A stretch of 64,000 nucleotides of DNA. Source: Sphingomonas sp. 1F27F7B. Lineage in GTDB: Bacteria > Pseudomonadota > Alphaproteobacteria > Sphingomonadales > Sphingomonadaceae. Below the pieces are notes generated by a model. That model searched no databases. It was given only the letters and a program-made list of their open reading frames with translations, and was not told the origin of the DNA. The stretch spans positions 124,001 through 188,000 of the forward strand of contig NZ_SCMK01000004.1 in NCBI RefSeq assembly GCF_005503355.1, given 5' to 3'. Shown here piece after piece: positions 9,401 through 18,357 of this stretch. The translations under genes were made by a program, and so were the position numbers. Positions within the stretch are counted from its first letter, which is position 1, and each line of letters begins with the position of its first letter.

Positions 9401-9825
9401 GCGACCGGCGCCACGCCCAGCCGCGGGATCTCGATCGCCGGGCAGCGGTCCATCACCACCGCCAGCCCCGCCGCCTCGGCACGCGCGGCGGCTTCCGCGT
9501 TGATCACGCCCAGCTGCATCCACACCGCCCTGGCACCCGCCGCGATCGCCTCGTCCACGGCCTCGCCGGCGGCCATCGGGCGGCGGAAGATGTCGACCAT
9601 GTCGATCGGCTCGCCGATCTGGCTCAGCTCGCGGAACACGAACTCGCCGTGCACATGCTCGCCGGTGATCTGCGGGTTCACCGGGATCACGCGATAGCCC
9701 TGGCGCTGGAGGAAGGCCATCACGCCATAGCTCGGCCGGTCGGGCCGATCGGATGCGCCGATCATTGCGATGGTGCGCACGCCTTCGAGCAGCGCCTTGA
9801 TGTCCTCGTCCCGCGTCAGCGGCAT
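9397..9825 (-). CDS. CoA-binding (Rossmann) protein, YccU type
   Basis: A 142-residue single-domain protein of the CoA_binding family (YccU). TIAMIGASDRPDRPSYGVM (about residues 18-36) forms the nucleotide-binding first strand and loop, followed by VIPVNPQI, VDIFRRP and AVWMQLGVINAEAA. The C-terminus has the family's MDRCPAIEIPRL. It probably binds CoA or a similar cofactor; its role is not defined in any organism I know. It sits four bases after the stop of the Mrp ATPase gene on the same strand, so the two form an operon. Start ATG 9825. Confidence 0.9.
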   Translation of the reverse strand: MPLTRDEDIKALLEGVRTIAMIGASDRPDRPSYGVMAFLQRQGYRVIPVNPQITGEHVHGEFVFRELSQIGEPIDMVDIFRRPMAAGEAVDEAIAAGARAVWMQLGVINAEAAARAEAAGLAVVMDRCPAIEIPRLGVAPVA

Positions 9826-9829
9826 CGCC

Positions 9830-10786
9830 TCATCCTTTCAGCCAGTCGTCCACACGTTCCGCCAATCCGGCAAACAGCTGGGCCGCGGGTCCGTTCCCCG
9901 CCGCGGGCGGCTCGCCCGCATCGGAAGCGGCGCGGATCGCCATCTCGAGCGGCACGCGGCCGAGGAACGGGATGCCGAGCCTGGCCGCCGCCGCCTCCGC
10001 CCCGCCCGCGCCAAAGGGATCGGAGACTTCGCCGCAATGCGGGCAGGCATAGCCCGACATGTTCTCGATCAGCCCGATCACGGGCACGCCGGCCTTGGCG
10101 AACAGGTCGATCGCGCGAGTCGCGTCGATCAGCGCCAGGTCCTGCGGGGTGGAGACGATCACCGCGCCCGCCGGCTTGTGCTTCTGGATCATGGTGAGCT
10201 GCACGTCGCCCGTGCCCGGCGGCAGATCGAGCACCAGCAGCTCGGCCTCGCCCCAATCGGCATCGACCAGCTGGCCGAGCGCGCCGCCGGCCATCGGCCC
10301 GCGCCAGGCGATCGCCTGCCCCTCGGCCACCAGCCCGCCCATCGAGAGCATCGGCACGCCGAACTTGGTGCGCACCGGCAGCAGCGTCTTCTCGCGCGCC
10401 TGGGGCCGCACGCCCTCGACGCCGAGCAGGCGCGGCTGGGAAGGGCCATAGATGTCGGCATCGACCAGCCCCACCTTGCGCCCCCGCGCGTGCAGCGCGA
10501 TGGCGAGATTGGCCGCGATGGTGGATTTGCCCACTCCGCCCTTGCCGCTCGCCACGGCGATCAGCCGGCGAGTGCGGCGCTCGCTCGTCATCAGCACGCG
10601 CACTTCGTCTATCCCCGGCAGACCGCCGGCGGCGGCTCGGACATCGGCTTCCAGCTCCGCCCGCGCGCCCTCCTCCAGCCCGGTCACGTCGAGCACGATG
10701 CTGGCGCGCGCGCCTTCGAGACGGGCAGTGGCACGGCCGGCGGCGACGGGGGCGAGCGCGGCTCCAAGAGCTTCATTGTCGGTCAT
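9830..10786 (-). CDS. apbC: Mrp/NBP35-family iron-sulphur carrier ATPase
   Basis: A cytoplasmic P-loop ATPase of 318 residues that carries and transfers Fe-S clusters to apo-proteins. A short N-terminal MIP18-like domain (about 1-70) is followed by the deviant Walker A motif SGKGGVGKST (80-89), the switch motif DADIYGPSQP, and the Walker B-like LLVLDLPPGTGDVQ. The CPHC pair at 248-251 is the bridging Fe-S site. I chose ATG 10786 (MTDNEAL) over the longer frame to 10822. Transcribed first in an operon with the CoA-binding gene and divergent from hflK. Confidence 0.95.
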   Translation of the reverse strand: MTDNEALGAALAPVAAGRATARLEGARASIVLDVTGLEEGARAELEADVRAAAGGLPGIDEVRVLMTSERRTRRLIAVASGKGGVGKSTIAANLAIALHARGRKVGLVDADIYGPSQPRLLGVEGVRPQAREKTLLPVRTKFGVPMLSMGGLVAEGQAIAWRGPMAGGALGQLVDADWGEAELLVLDLPPGTGDVQLTMIQKHKPAGAVIVSTPQDLALIDATRAIDLFAKAGVPVIGLIENMSGYACPHCGEVSDPFGAGGAEAAAARLGIPFLGRVPLEMAIRAASDAGEPPAAGNGPAAQLFAGLAERVDDWLKG

Positions 10787-10856
10787 CGGCTGCCAGATAG
10801 GCGCACAATCGCCGCGCGCCACTGTAAATCCGCGCGCGCGCCCTTATAAAGGCGCA

Positions 10857-11960
10857 ATGGCAAACCTCATGAGCTGGCTGGGCAAGGCCGGCATCCTGCA
10901 GAACGAAGCCCCCAAAAGCCCCTGGGGCTCCGGCGGCAATGGTGGAAATGGCAGCTCGGGCGATGGCAAGGGCGGCTCGGGCGGCGGCTCCGGCGGAGGC
11001 CCGCGCAACCCCTGGTCCTTCCCGCCCGAGGGGCGGCGCCCCCGGCCCGGCGGCGGTGGCGGCGGCCCGTTCGAGGATCTGTTCCGCCGTGCGCGGGGCG
11101 GCGGCTTTCCCGGCGCGCCGGGCGGCACCCGGCTCTGGACCCTGGTGATCGCCGGCCTGTTGCTGATCTGGGTGATCTTCACCAGCTTCCACACCATCGG
11201 CCCGCGCGAGCGCGGCGTGGTCACTACGCTCGGCCGCTACACCGGCACGCTCGGTTCGGGCGTGAAGTTCACCTTGCCGGCCCCCATCCAGCTGGTCGAT
11301 ATCGTCGATGTCGGCAGCGTGCGCACCGAGAAATTCCCCGAGAGCGGCGCGAACCTGATGCTCACCGGCGATCAGAACATCGTCGACCTCGCCTATTCGG
11401 TGAACTGGTACATCGCCGATGCGGCCGATTATTCCTTCCAGATCAAGGATCCGAAGGAAACGGTGAAGGATACCGCCGAAAGCGCGATGCGCGCGGTGAT
11501 CGCCAACACCACCCTGACCGAGGCGATTGGCGAGGGCCAGGCGCGAATCGCCGGCGACGTGCAGGCCGGAATGCAGAAGATCCTCGACGAATATCATGCG
11601 GGCATCCGCATCCAGAGCGTGGCGCTCACCCGCGCCGCCGCCCCGGAACAGGTCGACGACGCCTTCAAGGCGGTGCTGGCCGCGCAGCAGGGCGCCCAAT
11701 CGGCGCGCAACAACGCCAACGGCTATGCCCAGCAGGTGATCGCCGTCGCGCAGGGCGAGGCCGCCGAATTCGACAAGATCTACGAGCAGTACAAGGCCGC
11801 GCCCGAAGTCACGCGCCGCCGTCTCTATTACGAGACGATGGAGCAAGTGCTCGCGCGCACCAACAAGACGATCGTCGAGGCGCCGGGCGTCACCCCCTAT
11901 CTGCCGCTGCCGGGGATCCGCCCCGATGCCGGCAAGGCCCAGCAGGGAGACCAGAAATGA
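10857..11960 (+). CDS. hflK: FtsH protease activity modulator HflK
   Basis: A membrane-anchored SPFH/band-7 protein (367 residues) that with HflC forms a large periplasm-facing complex around FtsH and limits its proteolysis of membrane proteins. The N-terminal cytoplasmic tail (about 20-90) is unusually Gly/Pro-rich (repeated GGNGGNG, GGSGGGSGGG). One membrane helix follows (about 96-116, WTLVIAGLLLIWVIF). Then comes the SPFH domain (TIGPRERGVVTTLGRY...) and a helical C-terminus. The ATG at 10857 starts the conserved MANLMSWLGKAG. Its stop overlaps the hflC start by four bases (ATGA, 11957-11960). Confidence 0.97.
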   Translation: MANLMSWLGKAGILQNEAPKSPWGSGGNGGNGSSGDGKGGSGGGSGGGPRNPWSFPPEGRRPRPGGGGGGPFEDLFRRARGGGFPGAPGGTRLWTLVIAGLLLIWVIFTSFHTIGPRERGVVTTLGRYTGTLGSGVKFTLPAPIQLVDIVDVGSVRTEKFPESGANLMLTGDQNIVDLAYSVNWYIADAADYSFQIKDPKETVKDTAESAMRAVIANTTLTEAIGEGQARIAGDVQAGMQKILDEYHAGIRIQSVALTRAAAPEQVDDAFKAVLAAQQGAQSARNNANGYAQQVIAVAQGEAAEFDKIYEQYKAAPEVTRRRLYYETMEQVLARTNKTIVEAPGVTPYLPLPGIRPDAGKAQQGDQK

Positions 11961-12811
11961 CCTGGCTGCGCAGCCCCATCGGCATCGCCGTCGCGCTCAT
12001 CGTCGCGCTCATCGTGGTGATGAGCAGCGTCGCGATCGTGCCCGAGACCAAGCAGGCGGTGATCCTTCGCCTCGAGCAGCCGCTCGGCAAGCCGGTCAAC
12101 GCCTACAAGCCCGGCGAGCAGTTCGGCCGCACCGGCGCCGGCCCGATCTTCCGGATCCCGTTCATCGACCGCATCGTCTGGGTCGACAAGCGCGTGCTCT
12201 CGGTCGACCTGCCCAACGAGCCGGTGCTTTCCACCGATCAGCTGCGGCTCCAGATCGATGCCTATGCACGATTCCGGGTCACCGATCCGCTCAAGATGGT
12301 CGTCACCATCGGCACGGAGGACCGAGTGCGCGAGCAGCTGCAGCCGCTGTTCCGCTCGGCCTTGCGCAGCGAGCTCGGCAAGCGCCCCTCGGCGATCCTG
12401 CTCAGCCCCGAGCGCGGCCAGGTGATGGACAATATCCAGAACTCGCTCCAGCAGCTGGCAGCGCAATATGGCGTCTCGATCGTCGACGTGCGCATCAAGC
12501 AGACCGAGCTGCCCTCGGGCTCGCCGCTCGACAGCGCGTTCGAGCGGATGAAGACGGCGCGCTATCAGGAAGCGAAGACGATCGAGGCGCAGGGCATGAA
12601 GGACGCGCAGATCATCCGCGCCAACGCCGATGCCCAGGCCGCGCAGATCTATGCCCAGGCCTTCAACAAGGACGCCGATTTCTACAATTTCTGGCGGGCG
12701 ATGCGTTCGTATCGGACGACGTTCCTGAACAACGACCCGGCCAAGGGCGAGACGTCGATCGTCCTGTCGCCGAACAATTCCTATCTGAAGGAATTCATGG
12801 GGCAACGATGA
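11957..12811 (+). CDS. hflC: FtsH protease activity modulator HflC
   Basis: Partner of HflK (284 residues). An N-terminal membrane anchor (about 4-24, SPIGIAVALIVALIVVMSSV) is followed by the SPFH domain beginning IVPETKQAVILRLEQPLG and a coiled-coil-like C-terminal helix rich in Ala/Gln (MKDAQIIRANADAQAAQIYA). The C-terminal motif FYNFWRAMRSYRTTF is typical of HflC. It is translationally coupled to hflK. degP begins 94 bases downstream, the hflK-hflC-degP order being common in alphaproteobacteria, so membrane and periplasmic quality control are co-located. Confidence 0.97.
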   Translation: MTWLRSPIGIAVALIVALIVVMSSVAIVPETKQAVILRLEQPLGKPVNAYKPGEQFGRTGAGPIFRIPFIDRIVWVDKRVLSVDLPNEPVLSTDQLRLQIDAYARFRVTDPLKMVVTIGTEDRVREQLQPLFRSALRSELGKRPSAILLSPERGQVMDNIQNSLQQLAAQYGVSIVDVRIKQTELPSGSPLDSAFERMKTARYQEAKTIEAQGMKDAQIIRANADAQAAQIYAQAFNKDADFYNFWRAMRSYRTTFLNNDPAKGETSIVLSPNNSYLKEFMGQR

Positions 12812-12905
12812 GCCTTTCGATCCGTTCATATTCAATCGCCGTTCAGCATTTCGGCGCAAATATTCCGTTCGAACGCTTTTCCTTCGTCTGAGAGGACCGA
12901 CTCAC

Positions 12906-14402
12906 GTGCGTTACGCTTACGCTCTCACTACCGCCCTCCTGCTGAGCGGCGCCGCCGCGACGATGACGCTCAACCAGCCGGCCGGCGCGCAGACCGCGCA
13001 AAACGAGCCGGGCGCGATCCAGGCCGCAGCCCCCAAGGCCGGCGCGCCGATGAGCTTCGCCGACATGGTCGCCAAGCTGCAACCGGCGGTCGTCAACATC
13101 TCGACCACCCAGCGGGTGACCATGAACGCCAATCCGTTCGCGGGCACGCCGTTCGAGGCGTTCGGCGGCGGCAACCAGCCGGTGACCCGCCAGGCCGAAT
13201 CGCTCGGCTCGGGCTTCCTGATCTCGGCCGACGGCTATGTCGTGACCAACAATCACGTGATCTCGGCGGGCGCGCGCGGCGCCACGGTCGAATCGATCAC
13301 CGTCACCCTGCCCGACAAGCGCGAGTTCAAGGCCAAGCTGATCGGCAACGACGCCCAGTCGGACCTCGCCGTGCTCAAGATCGAAGGCACCAACCTGCCC
13401 TTCGTGAAGTTCGGCGATTCGACGAGCGCCCGCGTGGGCGACTGGGTCGTCGCGATCGGCAATCCGTTCGGACTGGGCGGCTCGGTCACCGCCGGCATCG
13501 TCTCGGCGCTGCACCGCGTCACCGGCCAGGGCGGCGCCTATGACCGCTTCATCCAGACCGACGCCTCGATCAACCGCGGCAATTCGGGCGGCCCGATGTT
13601 CGACCTGAACGGCAACGTGATCGGCATCAACTCGCAGATCCTGTCGCCCACCGGCGGCAATGTCGGCATCGGCTTCGCGATCCCCGCGGAAGAAGCCAAG
13701 CCGGTGATCGACACGCTGATGAAGGGCGGCAAGATCGCCCGCGGCTATCTCGGCATCCAGATGCAGGACCTGACCGACGACATCGCCGACGGCCTGGGCG
13801 TGCCCAAGGGCCGGGGCACCGTCGTCGCCCGCACCGAGCCGGGCCAGCCGGCGGAGAAGGCCGGTCTCAAGCAGGGCGACGTCATCGTCAAGGTCGACGG
13901 CAAGGACGTCACTCCGGACCAGACGCTGTCCTACCTCGTCGCCAATGTGAAGCCGGGCACCCGCGTCCCGCTCGAGCTCTATCGCGACGGCAAGCGCATG
14001 ACGCTGAGCCTCGTCGTCGGCACCCGTCCGCCCGAGGAACAGCTCGCCCAGTTCGATCCGAACGACGAGAATTCGGGCCCGGGCGGCGGCGATACTGAGA
14101 CGATGGCCGCGGCCTCGCTCGGCGTGCAGGTGACCCCGCTTACGCCGCAGATCGCCCAGAGCGTCGGCGTCAACCCGAGCACCACCGGCGTGGTGGTGCT
14201 CCAGGTGAGCCAGGCGAGCGACGCCGCGGGCAAGGGCCTGCAGCGCGGCGACGTGATCACCACCGTCAACCGCCAGCCGGTGGCCAATGCGGCCGACGTC
14301 GCCAAGCAGGTCAGCGCGGCCAAGGCCTCGGGCAAGAACAGCGTCCTGCTCTGGGTCCAGCGCCGCGCGGTCGGCCGCTTCGTCTCGGTCGGCATCAACT
14401 AA
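12906..14402 (+). CDS. degP: Do-family periplasmic serine protease (DegP/HtrA)
   Basis: A periplasmic protease/chaperone of 498 residues. Signal peptide [20 protein letters not shown] runs to about residue 29 (AGAQ). The trypsin-like domain has the catalytic triad His117 (TNNHVIS), Asp153 (SDLAVL) and Ser227 (GNSGGPMF). Two PDZ domains follow (about 275-370 and 400-495), with carboxylate-binding loops YLGIQM and LGVQVT. The start is GTG 12906; no in-frame ATG lies near. The two PDZ domains and total length match DegP/MucD rather than DegS. The gene lies 94 bases after hflC, with its own AT-rich upstream stretch (about 12815-12870) that could be a stress promoter. Confidence 0.95.
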   Translation: MRYAYALTTALLLSGAAATMTLNQPAGAQTAQNEPGAIQAAAPKAGAPMSFADMVAKLQPAVVNISTTQRVTMNANPFAGTPFEAFGGGNQPVTRQAESLGSGFLISADGYVVTNNHVISAGARGATVESITVTLPDKREFKAKLIGNDAQSDLAVLKIEGTNLPFVKFGDSTSARVGDWVVAIGNPFGLGGSVTAGIVSALHRVTGQGGAYDRFIQTDASINRGNSGGPMFDLNGNVIGINSQILSPTGGNVGIGFAIPAEEAKPVIDTLMKGGKIARGYLGIQMQDLTDDIADGLGVPKGRGTVVARTEPGQPAEKAGLKQGDVIVKVDGKDVTPDQTLSYLVANVKPGTRVPLELYRDGKRMTLSLVVGTRPPEEQLAQFDPNDENSGPGGGDTETMAAASLGVQVTPLTPQIAQSVGVNPSTTGVVVLQVSQASDAAGKGLQRGDVITTVNRQPVANAADVAKQVSAAKASGKNSVLLWVQRRAVGRFVSVGIN

Positions 14403-14472
14403 AACCAGGCCCGTCGGGCTGACGAATGCCCGTTTCTCCTCTATCCCGGACTCCCAAGCAAGGAGTCGACGG

Positions 14473-16140
14473 ATGGCGGGAGAGACGGGCATCTTCATTG
14501 GTGCGGGCACCGGCGGCGCGCAGCCACAGTCCCTGGTGCTCAGGCGCGCCAACCGGCACGGGCTGATCGCAGGCGCGACCGGCACCGGCAAGACGGTGAC
14601 GATCCAGGGCATCATCGAAGGCCTGTCCAACGCCGGCGTCCCCTGTTTCGTGGCGGACGTGAAGGGCGATCTGTCCGGCCTGGCCATGGCCGGCTCGCCC
14701 ACCGCCAAGACCCACGAGATCTTCAAGGCACGCGCCGCCGAGATCGGCCTCGCCGACTGGACCTATGCCGACACGCCGGTGCAGTTCTGGGACCTGTATG
14801 GCGAGCAGGGCCATCCGATCCGCACCACCATCTCGGAAATGGGCCCGCTGCTGCTCGCGCGGCTGATGGACCTGAACGAAGTCCAGGAAGGCGTGCTCAC
14901 CATTGCCTTCACCGTCGCCGACAAGGACGGGCTGCTCCTGCTCGACCTCGACGACCTGCAGGCCATGCTCGCGCATTGCGCCGAGCGGGCGGACGAGCTC
15001 ACCGCCACCTATGGCAATGTCTCGAAACAGTCGGTCGGGGCGATCCAGCGCTCGCTGCTCCAGCTGCGCAGCCAGGGCGGCGCGAATTTCTTCGGCGAGC
15101 CGGCGCTGTCGATGCAGGATTTCCTCGGGCTGGACGACAAGGGCCGCGGCATCGTCAACATCCTCGCCGCCGACAAGCTGATGGCGAGCCCCAAGCTCTA
15201 CGCCACGTTCCTGCTCTGGCTGCTCTCCGCCCTGTTCGAATCGCTTCCCGAGGTCGGCGATCCCGACAAGCCCAAGCTCGCTTTCTTCTTCGACGAGGCG
15301 CACCTGCTGTTCGACGGCGCCCCCAAGGCGCTGCTCGACAAGATCGAGCAGGTCGTCCGCCTGATCCGCTCCAAGGGCGTCGGCGTCTATTTCATCACCC
15401 AGAACCCGATCGACGTGCCCGATACGGTCGCCGGCCAGCTCGGCAACCGCGTCCAGCACGCGCTGCGCGCCTTCACCCCGCGCGACCAGCAGGCGGTGAA
15501 GGCGGCGGCCACCACCTTCCGCGCCAATCCCGGAGTCGACGTCACCACCGCGATCACCGAGCTCAAGGTGGGCGAGGCGCTGGTCTCGCTGCTCCAGGAG
15601 GACGGCGCGCCGAGCCCGGTCGAGCGCACGCTGATCCGCCCGCCTTCCAGCCGCGTCGGCCCGGTCACGCCGGAGGAGCGCAAGGTGCTGATCGAGACCG
15701 ATGCGATCGGCGCGAAGTACGACACCGTGGTCGATCGCGAATCGGCGGAGGAACTGCTCGCCGCCAAGTCGGCCGAAGCCGCCGCGGCCGCCGCCGAGGC
15801 CAAGGCCAAGGACGAAGCGGAAAAGGCCGCCGCCGCCCAGGCCAAGGAAGATGCGCGCATCGCCAAGGAAGCCGAGCGCCAGCGCCTCGCCGATCAGCGC
15901 GACGCCGATCGCCAGGCCCGGCTCGACGCCCAGGCCCAGCGCCAGGCCGAGCGCGAGGCGGCGAACAATCCCTGGAACCGCGCGATCAATTCGGCGACTC
16001 GCTCCGCCTCGTCGGCCGCCGGCCGCGCGGTGGCAAACGAAGTCTCCAAGGCGGTATTCGGCAAATCGGGCGGCGCGGGAGCGAGCATCGTCGGCGGACT
16101 GGTCCGCGGCGTGCTGGGCGGACTGTTCAAGGGGCGCTAG
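14473..16140 (+). CDS. HerA-like helicase/ATPase, DUF853 (YjgR) family
   Basis: A 555-residue P-loop ATPase of the DUF853/YjgR family, related to the HerA-FtsK helicases; cellular role not established. Walker A is GATGTGKT (34-41). Walker B is in [14 protein letters not shown] (about 272-285), with the HerA-type arginine region [21 protein letters not shown] later. After about residue 430 there is a long Ala/Lys/Glu-rich coiled coil ([19 protein letters not shown]...) and a Gly-rich tail. I chose ATG 14473 because AAGGAG precedes it at 14459-14464. It ends at a convergent terminator shared with the AI-2E transporter gene. Confidence 0.9.
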   Translation: MAGETGIFIGAGTGGAQPQSLVLRRANRHGLIAGATGTGKTVTIQGIIEGLSNAGVPCFVADVKGDLSGLAMAGSPTAKTHEIFKARAAEIGLADWTYADTPVQFWDLYGEQGHPIRTTISEMGPLLLARLMDLNEVQEGVLTIAFTVADKDGLLLLDLDDLQAMLAHCAERADELTATYGNVSKQSVGAIQRSLLQLRSQGGANFFGEPALSMQDFLGLDDKGRGIVNILAADKLMASPKLYATFLLWLLSALFESLPEVGDPDKPKLAFFFDEAHLLFDGAPKALLDKIEQVVRLIRSKGVGVYFITQNPIDVPDTVAGQLGNRVQHALRAFTPRDQQAVKAAATTFRANPGVDVTTAITELKVGEALVSLLQEDGAPSPVERTLIRPPSSRVGPVTPEERKVLIETDAIGAKYDTVVDRESAEELLAAKSAEAAAAAAEAKAKDEAEKAAAAQAKEDARIAKEAERQRLADQRDADRQARLDAQAQRQAEREAANNPWNRAINSATRSASSAAGRAVANEVSKAVFGKSGGAGASIVGGLVRGVLGGLFKGR

Positions 16141-16163
16141 GCGCGCGCTTCGGATATACGGAT

Positions 16164-16187
16164 GTTCCCCGGCAAAGGCCGGGGAAC
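16164..16187. terminator. Bidirectional hairpin between convergent genes
   Basis: Perfect 10-bp stem (GTTCCCCGGC, 16164-16173, paired with 16178-16187) and a 4-base loop, between the convergent HerA-like and AI-2E transporter genes. No T-run, but position and symmetry suit a two-way transcript end. Confidence 0.7.
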
Positions 16188-16189
16188 GG

Positions 16190-17257
16190 CTAGGCTTCGA
16201 ACGTCCCGGCCGCTCCCGCCGCCAGAAACTCCCGCCACAGCATCACCAGCACCGCCATCACCGCGGGGCCGATGAACAGTCCGAGCAGGCCCAGCGTCTC
16301 CACGCCGCCCAGGATGCCGATCAGCACCCAGAGGAACGGCAGCTGCGTGGCGCCGCCGATCATCGCCGGGCGGATGAAATGATCCGCGACGAAGATGATC
16401 GCAGTGCCTATCGCCACCACGGCGATCGCGCCGCCCACCGATCCCTGCAACAGCAGCAGCAGCGCAGCGATCACGAACAGCACCGGCGCGCCGAACGGGA
16501 TCATCGCCGCGATCGCCGTGGCGCCCCCGAGCAGCAGCGGGTGCGGCACGCCGGCGACCAGATAGACGATCGCCATCAGCGCGCCGACGCCCAGCCCCAC
16601 CAGCACCAGCCCGTCGATCGTGCCGCGCACCGATCGGATCGCCTGCGATCCCACGCGCTCGCCGGTGGGGCCGAACAGCTTGAGCACCGCCCGCCGCCCC
16701 TGCTCGATCAGTGCGTCGCGATCGCGCAGCACGAAGAACAGCGTGAGCAGCGTGAATCCGAAGACCACCGCGCGATGCACAACGCCGACCCCGATCATGC
16801 GCGAATGTACCAACCATTCCCCGCCGCTGATCGCGCGGAGCTGGTGCACGGCATCCTCGGGCCGGGCGAGGTGCGTCTGCCACCAGTCGCGCACCGCTCC
16901 GCTGCCGACGGGCAGGCGCGCCACCCAGTCGGGTACCGGCACGCCCTGCGCCTGCGCCTGCGCGATCCAGCTCGAAATGTCGTGCGCCTCGCGCAGCGCC
17001 TGGGCGACGCCGAGGGCCAGCGGGATCAGCACCACCAGCGCCGCGATCGCCGTGATCAGCAACGGGATCACGATGCGGTGGCTGCCCTTCAGCCAGGCCC
17101 GCAGCCTGAGATGGAGCGGATCGACCGCGATGGTGAGCACCACCGCCCAGAGCAGCGCCGCGACGAACCCGTGCGCGATCCAGAGCCCGATGAGAAGCAG
17201 CGCGCCGACAAGCACGAGACGGGCGGCACGCTGGGCGGTTTCGGTTCTCGTGTTCAT
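16190..17257 (-). CDS. AI-2E family transporter (PerM/TqsA type)
   Basis: A 355-residue inner-membrane protein with about eight hydrophobic segments: a pair near the N-terminus (LVLVGALLLIGLWIAHGFVAALLWAVVL), a third near residue 75 and four to five in the C-terminal half. The family is typed by TqsA; other members work as Na+/H+ antiporters or have unknown cargo, so the substrate is open. I chose ATG 17257 (MNTRTETAQ) because hydrophobic family similarity begins right after; the frame upstream to 17305 has no good ribosome-binding site. The stop codon lies three bases beyond the convergent hairpin. Confidence 0.88.
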   Translation of the reverse strand: MNTRTETAQRAARLVLVGALLLIGLWIAHGFVAALLWAVVLTIAVDPLHLRLRAWLKGSHRIVIPLLITAIAALVVLIPLALGVAQALREAHDISSWIAQAQAQGVPVPDWVARLPVGSGAVRDWWQTHLARPEDAVHQLRAISGGEWLVHSRMIGVGVVHRAVVFGFTLLTLFFVLRDRDALIEQGRRAVLKLFGPTGERVGSQAIRSVRGTIDGLVLVGLGVGALMAIVYLVAGVPHPLLLGGATAIAAMIPFGAPVLFVIAALLLLLQGSVGGAIAVVAIGTAIIFVADHFIRPAMIGGATQLPFLWVLIGILGGVETLGLLGLFIGPAVMAVLVMLWREFLAAGAAGTFEA

Positions 17258-17300
17258 GCGGGGGAGCCTAGCTTCTCGACTTGCGCAATCAACCTCATCC

Positions 17301-17386
17301 GTCATGCTGAACTTGCCTCAGCATCCAACTCTCCACATGCGATATCCTCTGTGGCGCGTTGGACGCTGAGGCAAGTTCAGCGTGAC
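17301..17386. repeat. Long imperfect inverted repeat (sphingomonad REP-like element)
   Basis: Two 29-base arms, 17301-17329 and 17358-17386, are complementary at 27 of 29 positions (core GCTGAACTTGCCTCAGC) around a 28-base spacer. It lies in the 154-base gap between the AI-2E transporter start and the SRPBCC stop. GTCATGCTGAACTTG-type palindromes recur in many sphingomonad genomes; the present copy could act as a transcript end for the SRPBCC gene. Confidence 0.75.
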
Positions 17387-17411
17387 GATATTGGGCAGTG
17401 CGCGCGCGATG

Positions 17412-17840
17412 TCACGCCAATCCCGCCGCAACCCCTTCCAGCCGCTCAAGGAAGCTCCGCCAGCCGAACCGCGCGCCATTATAGTTGCTATCGTTGCTGA
17501 ATCCGCTCTGCTCCATCCGCAGCCGCGTGCCGCCCGCGATCGGCTCGAGCGTCAGCGTCACCACCGATTCGAAGCGCGGCATCGCCTCCTCGCCGCCGCC
17601 GGTGTTCCAGCTGTAGCTGAGCCGCCGGCCCGGATCGATTTCGCGCACCGTGCAGTCGATCCGCCCGCTCCAACCCGGCGCGCCGGGGCTCTGCAAGGTG
17701 AAGCGACACCCTTCCGCCAGGGCGAAATCGTTCGGCATCAGCCATTCGGCGATCAGATGCGGCTGGGTAATCGCGCGCCACAATTTGTCCGGGGCGTGCG
17801 GAAAGTCGCGCTCCATCACCAAAGTGCGCGCCTCGGTCAC
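17412..17840 (-). CDS. SRPBCC (START/AHA1-like) domain protein
   Basis: A 142-residue single-domain protein of the SRPBCC/AHSA1 superfamily, a helix-grip fold that binds hydrophobic ligands. Typical stretches are RDFPHAPDKLWRAITQPHLIAEWL at the N-terminus, PGWSGRIDCTVREIDPGRRLSYSW in the middle and SVVTLTLEPIAGGTRLRMEQSGF near the end. The start is GTG 17840, overlapping the stop of the upstream ArsR gene (TCAC on the plus strand). ArsR-SRPBCC pairs are widespread in bacteria; the ligand is unknown. Expression is presumably repressed by its partner. Confidence 0.88.
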   Translation of the reverse strand: MTEARTLVMERDFPHAPDKLWRAITQPHLIAEWLMPNDFALAEGCRFTLQSPGAPGWSGRIDCTVREIDPGRRLSYSWNTGGGEEAMPRFESVVTLTLEPIAGGTRLRMEQSGFSNDSNYNGARFGWRSFLERLEGVAAGLA

Positions 17841-18160
17841 TGATCCATCCTCTTCAGCAGGTCGTCCAGCCTGTCGAAACTGCCGGCCCACAGCACCTCG
17901 TGCAGCCGCATCCAGTCGAGCAACGGCGCCAGCCCCCGGGGATTGGCGCGGTAATGCGTCTCGCGTCCCTGCGGCCGGTCGAGCACCAGCCCCGCGCCCT
18001 TCAATATCGCAAGATGCTTGGAGACGGCGGGCTGCGAGATGGCGGCACCGTCGGTGAGCGCGCGTACAGTCAATTCCCCTTGCGCCAGCCGCTCGAACAG
18101 CGCGCGGCGCGTCGGATCGCCCAACGCGCGGAACAACATGTCGAAAACGGCCGGCTCCAT
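17837..18160 (-). CDS. ArsR-family winged-helix transcriptional repressor
   Basis: A 107-residue ArsR/SmtB-fold regulator. N-terminal MLFRALGDPTRRALFERLAQ is the family dimer/helix-1 motif, and the recognition region is AAISQPAVSKHLAILKGAGLV. No paired cysteines are present at the metal-sensing positions, so this is the SdpR-like subgroup rather than a metal sensor. It is transcribed first in a two-gene operon with the SRPBCC gene, overlapping by four bases. A palindromic ATAAC-N6-GTTAT element lies 11 bases upstream of its ATG. Confidence 0.9.
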   Translation of the reverse strand: MEPAVFDMLFRALGDPTRRALFERLAQGELTVRALTDGAAISQPAVSKHLAILKGAGLVLDRPQGRETHYRANPRGLAPLLDWMRLHEVLWAGSFDRLDDLLKRMDQ

Positions 18161-18170
18161 GCATCAATTC

Positions 18171-18186
18171 ATAACCCCGTAGTTAT
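18171..18186. promoter_or_regulatory. Candidate ArsR operator palindrome
   Basis: ATAAC (18171-18175), 6-base spacer, GTTAT (18182-18186), 11-26 bases upstream of the ArsR ATG (18160). The position over the ribosome-binding/promoter region and the twofold symmetry fit an autoregulatory repressor site. Confidence 0.5.
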
Positions 18187-18357
18187 TCAAATCAACCGCC
18201 ACGCAAAAAAGGCTGTCCTCCCCGACGCGCAGATGCCACGCTCCGTCGATGAACAACGCATTCCGCACCCAACCCGCCGTCCCGGCCGCATCCGCGAGCG
18301 CGCCCGCGCACGCACATGCCGTGACCTTCGTGACTTTCCGCGCGGAGATCTGAACCG

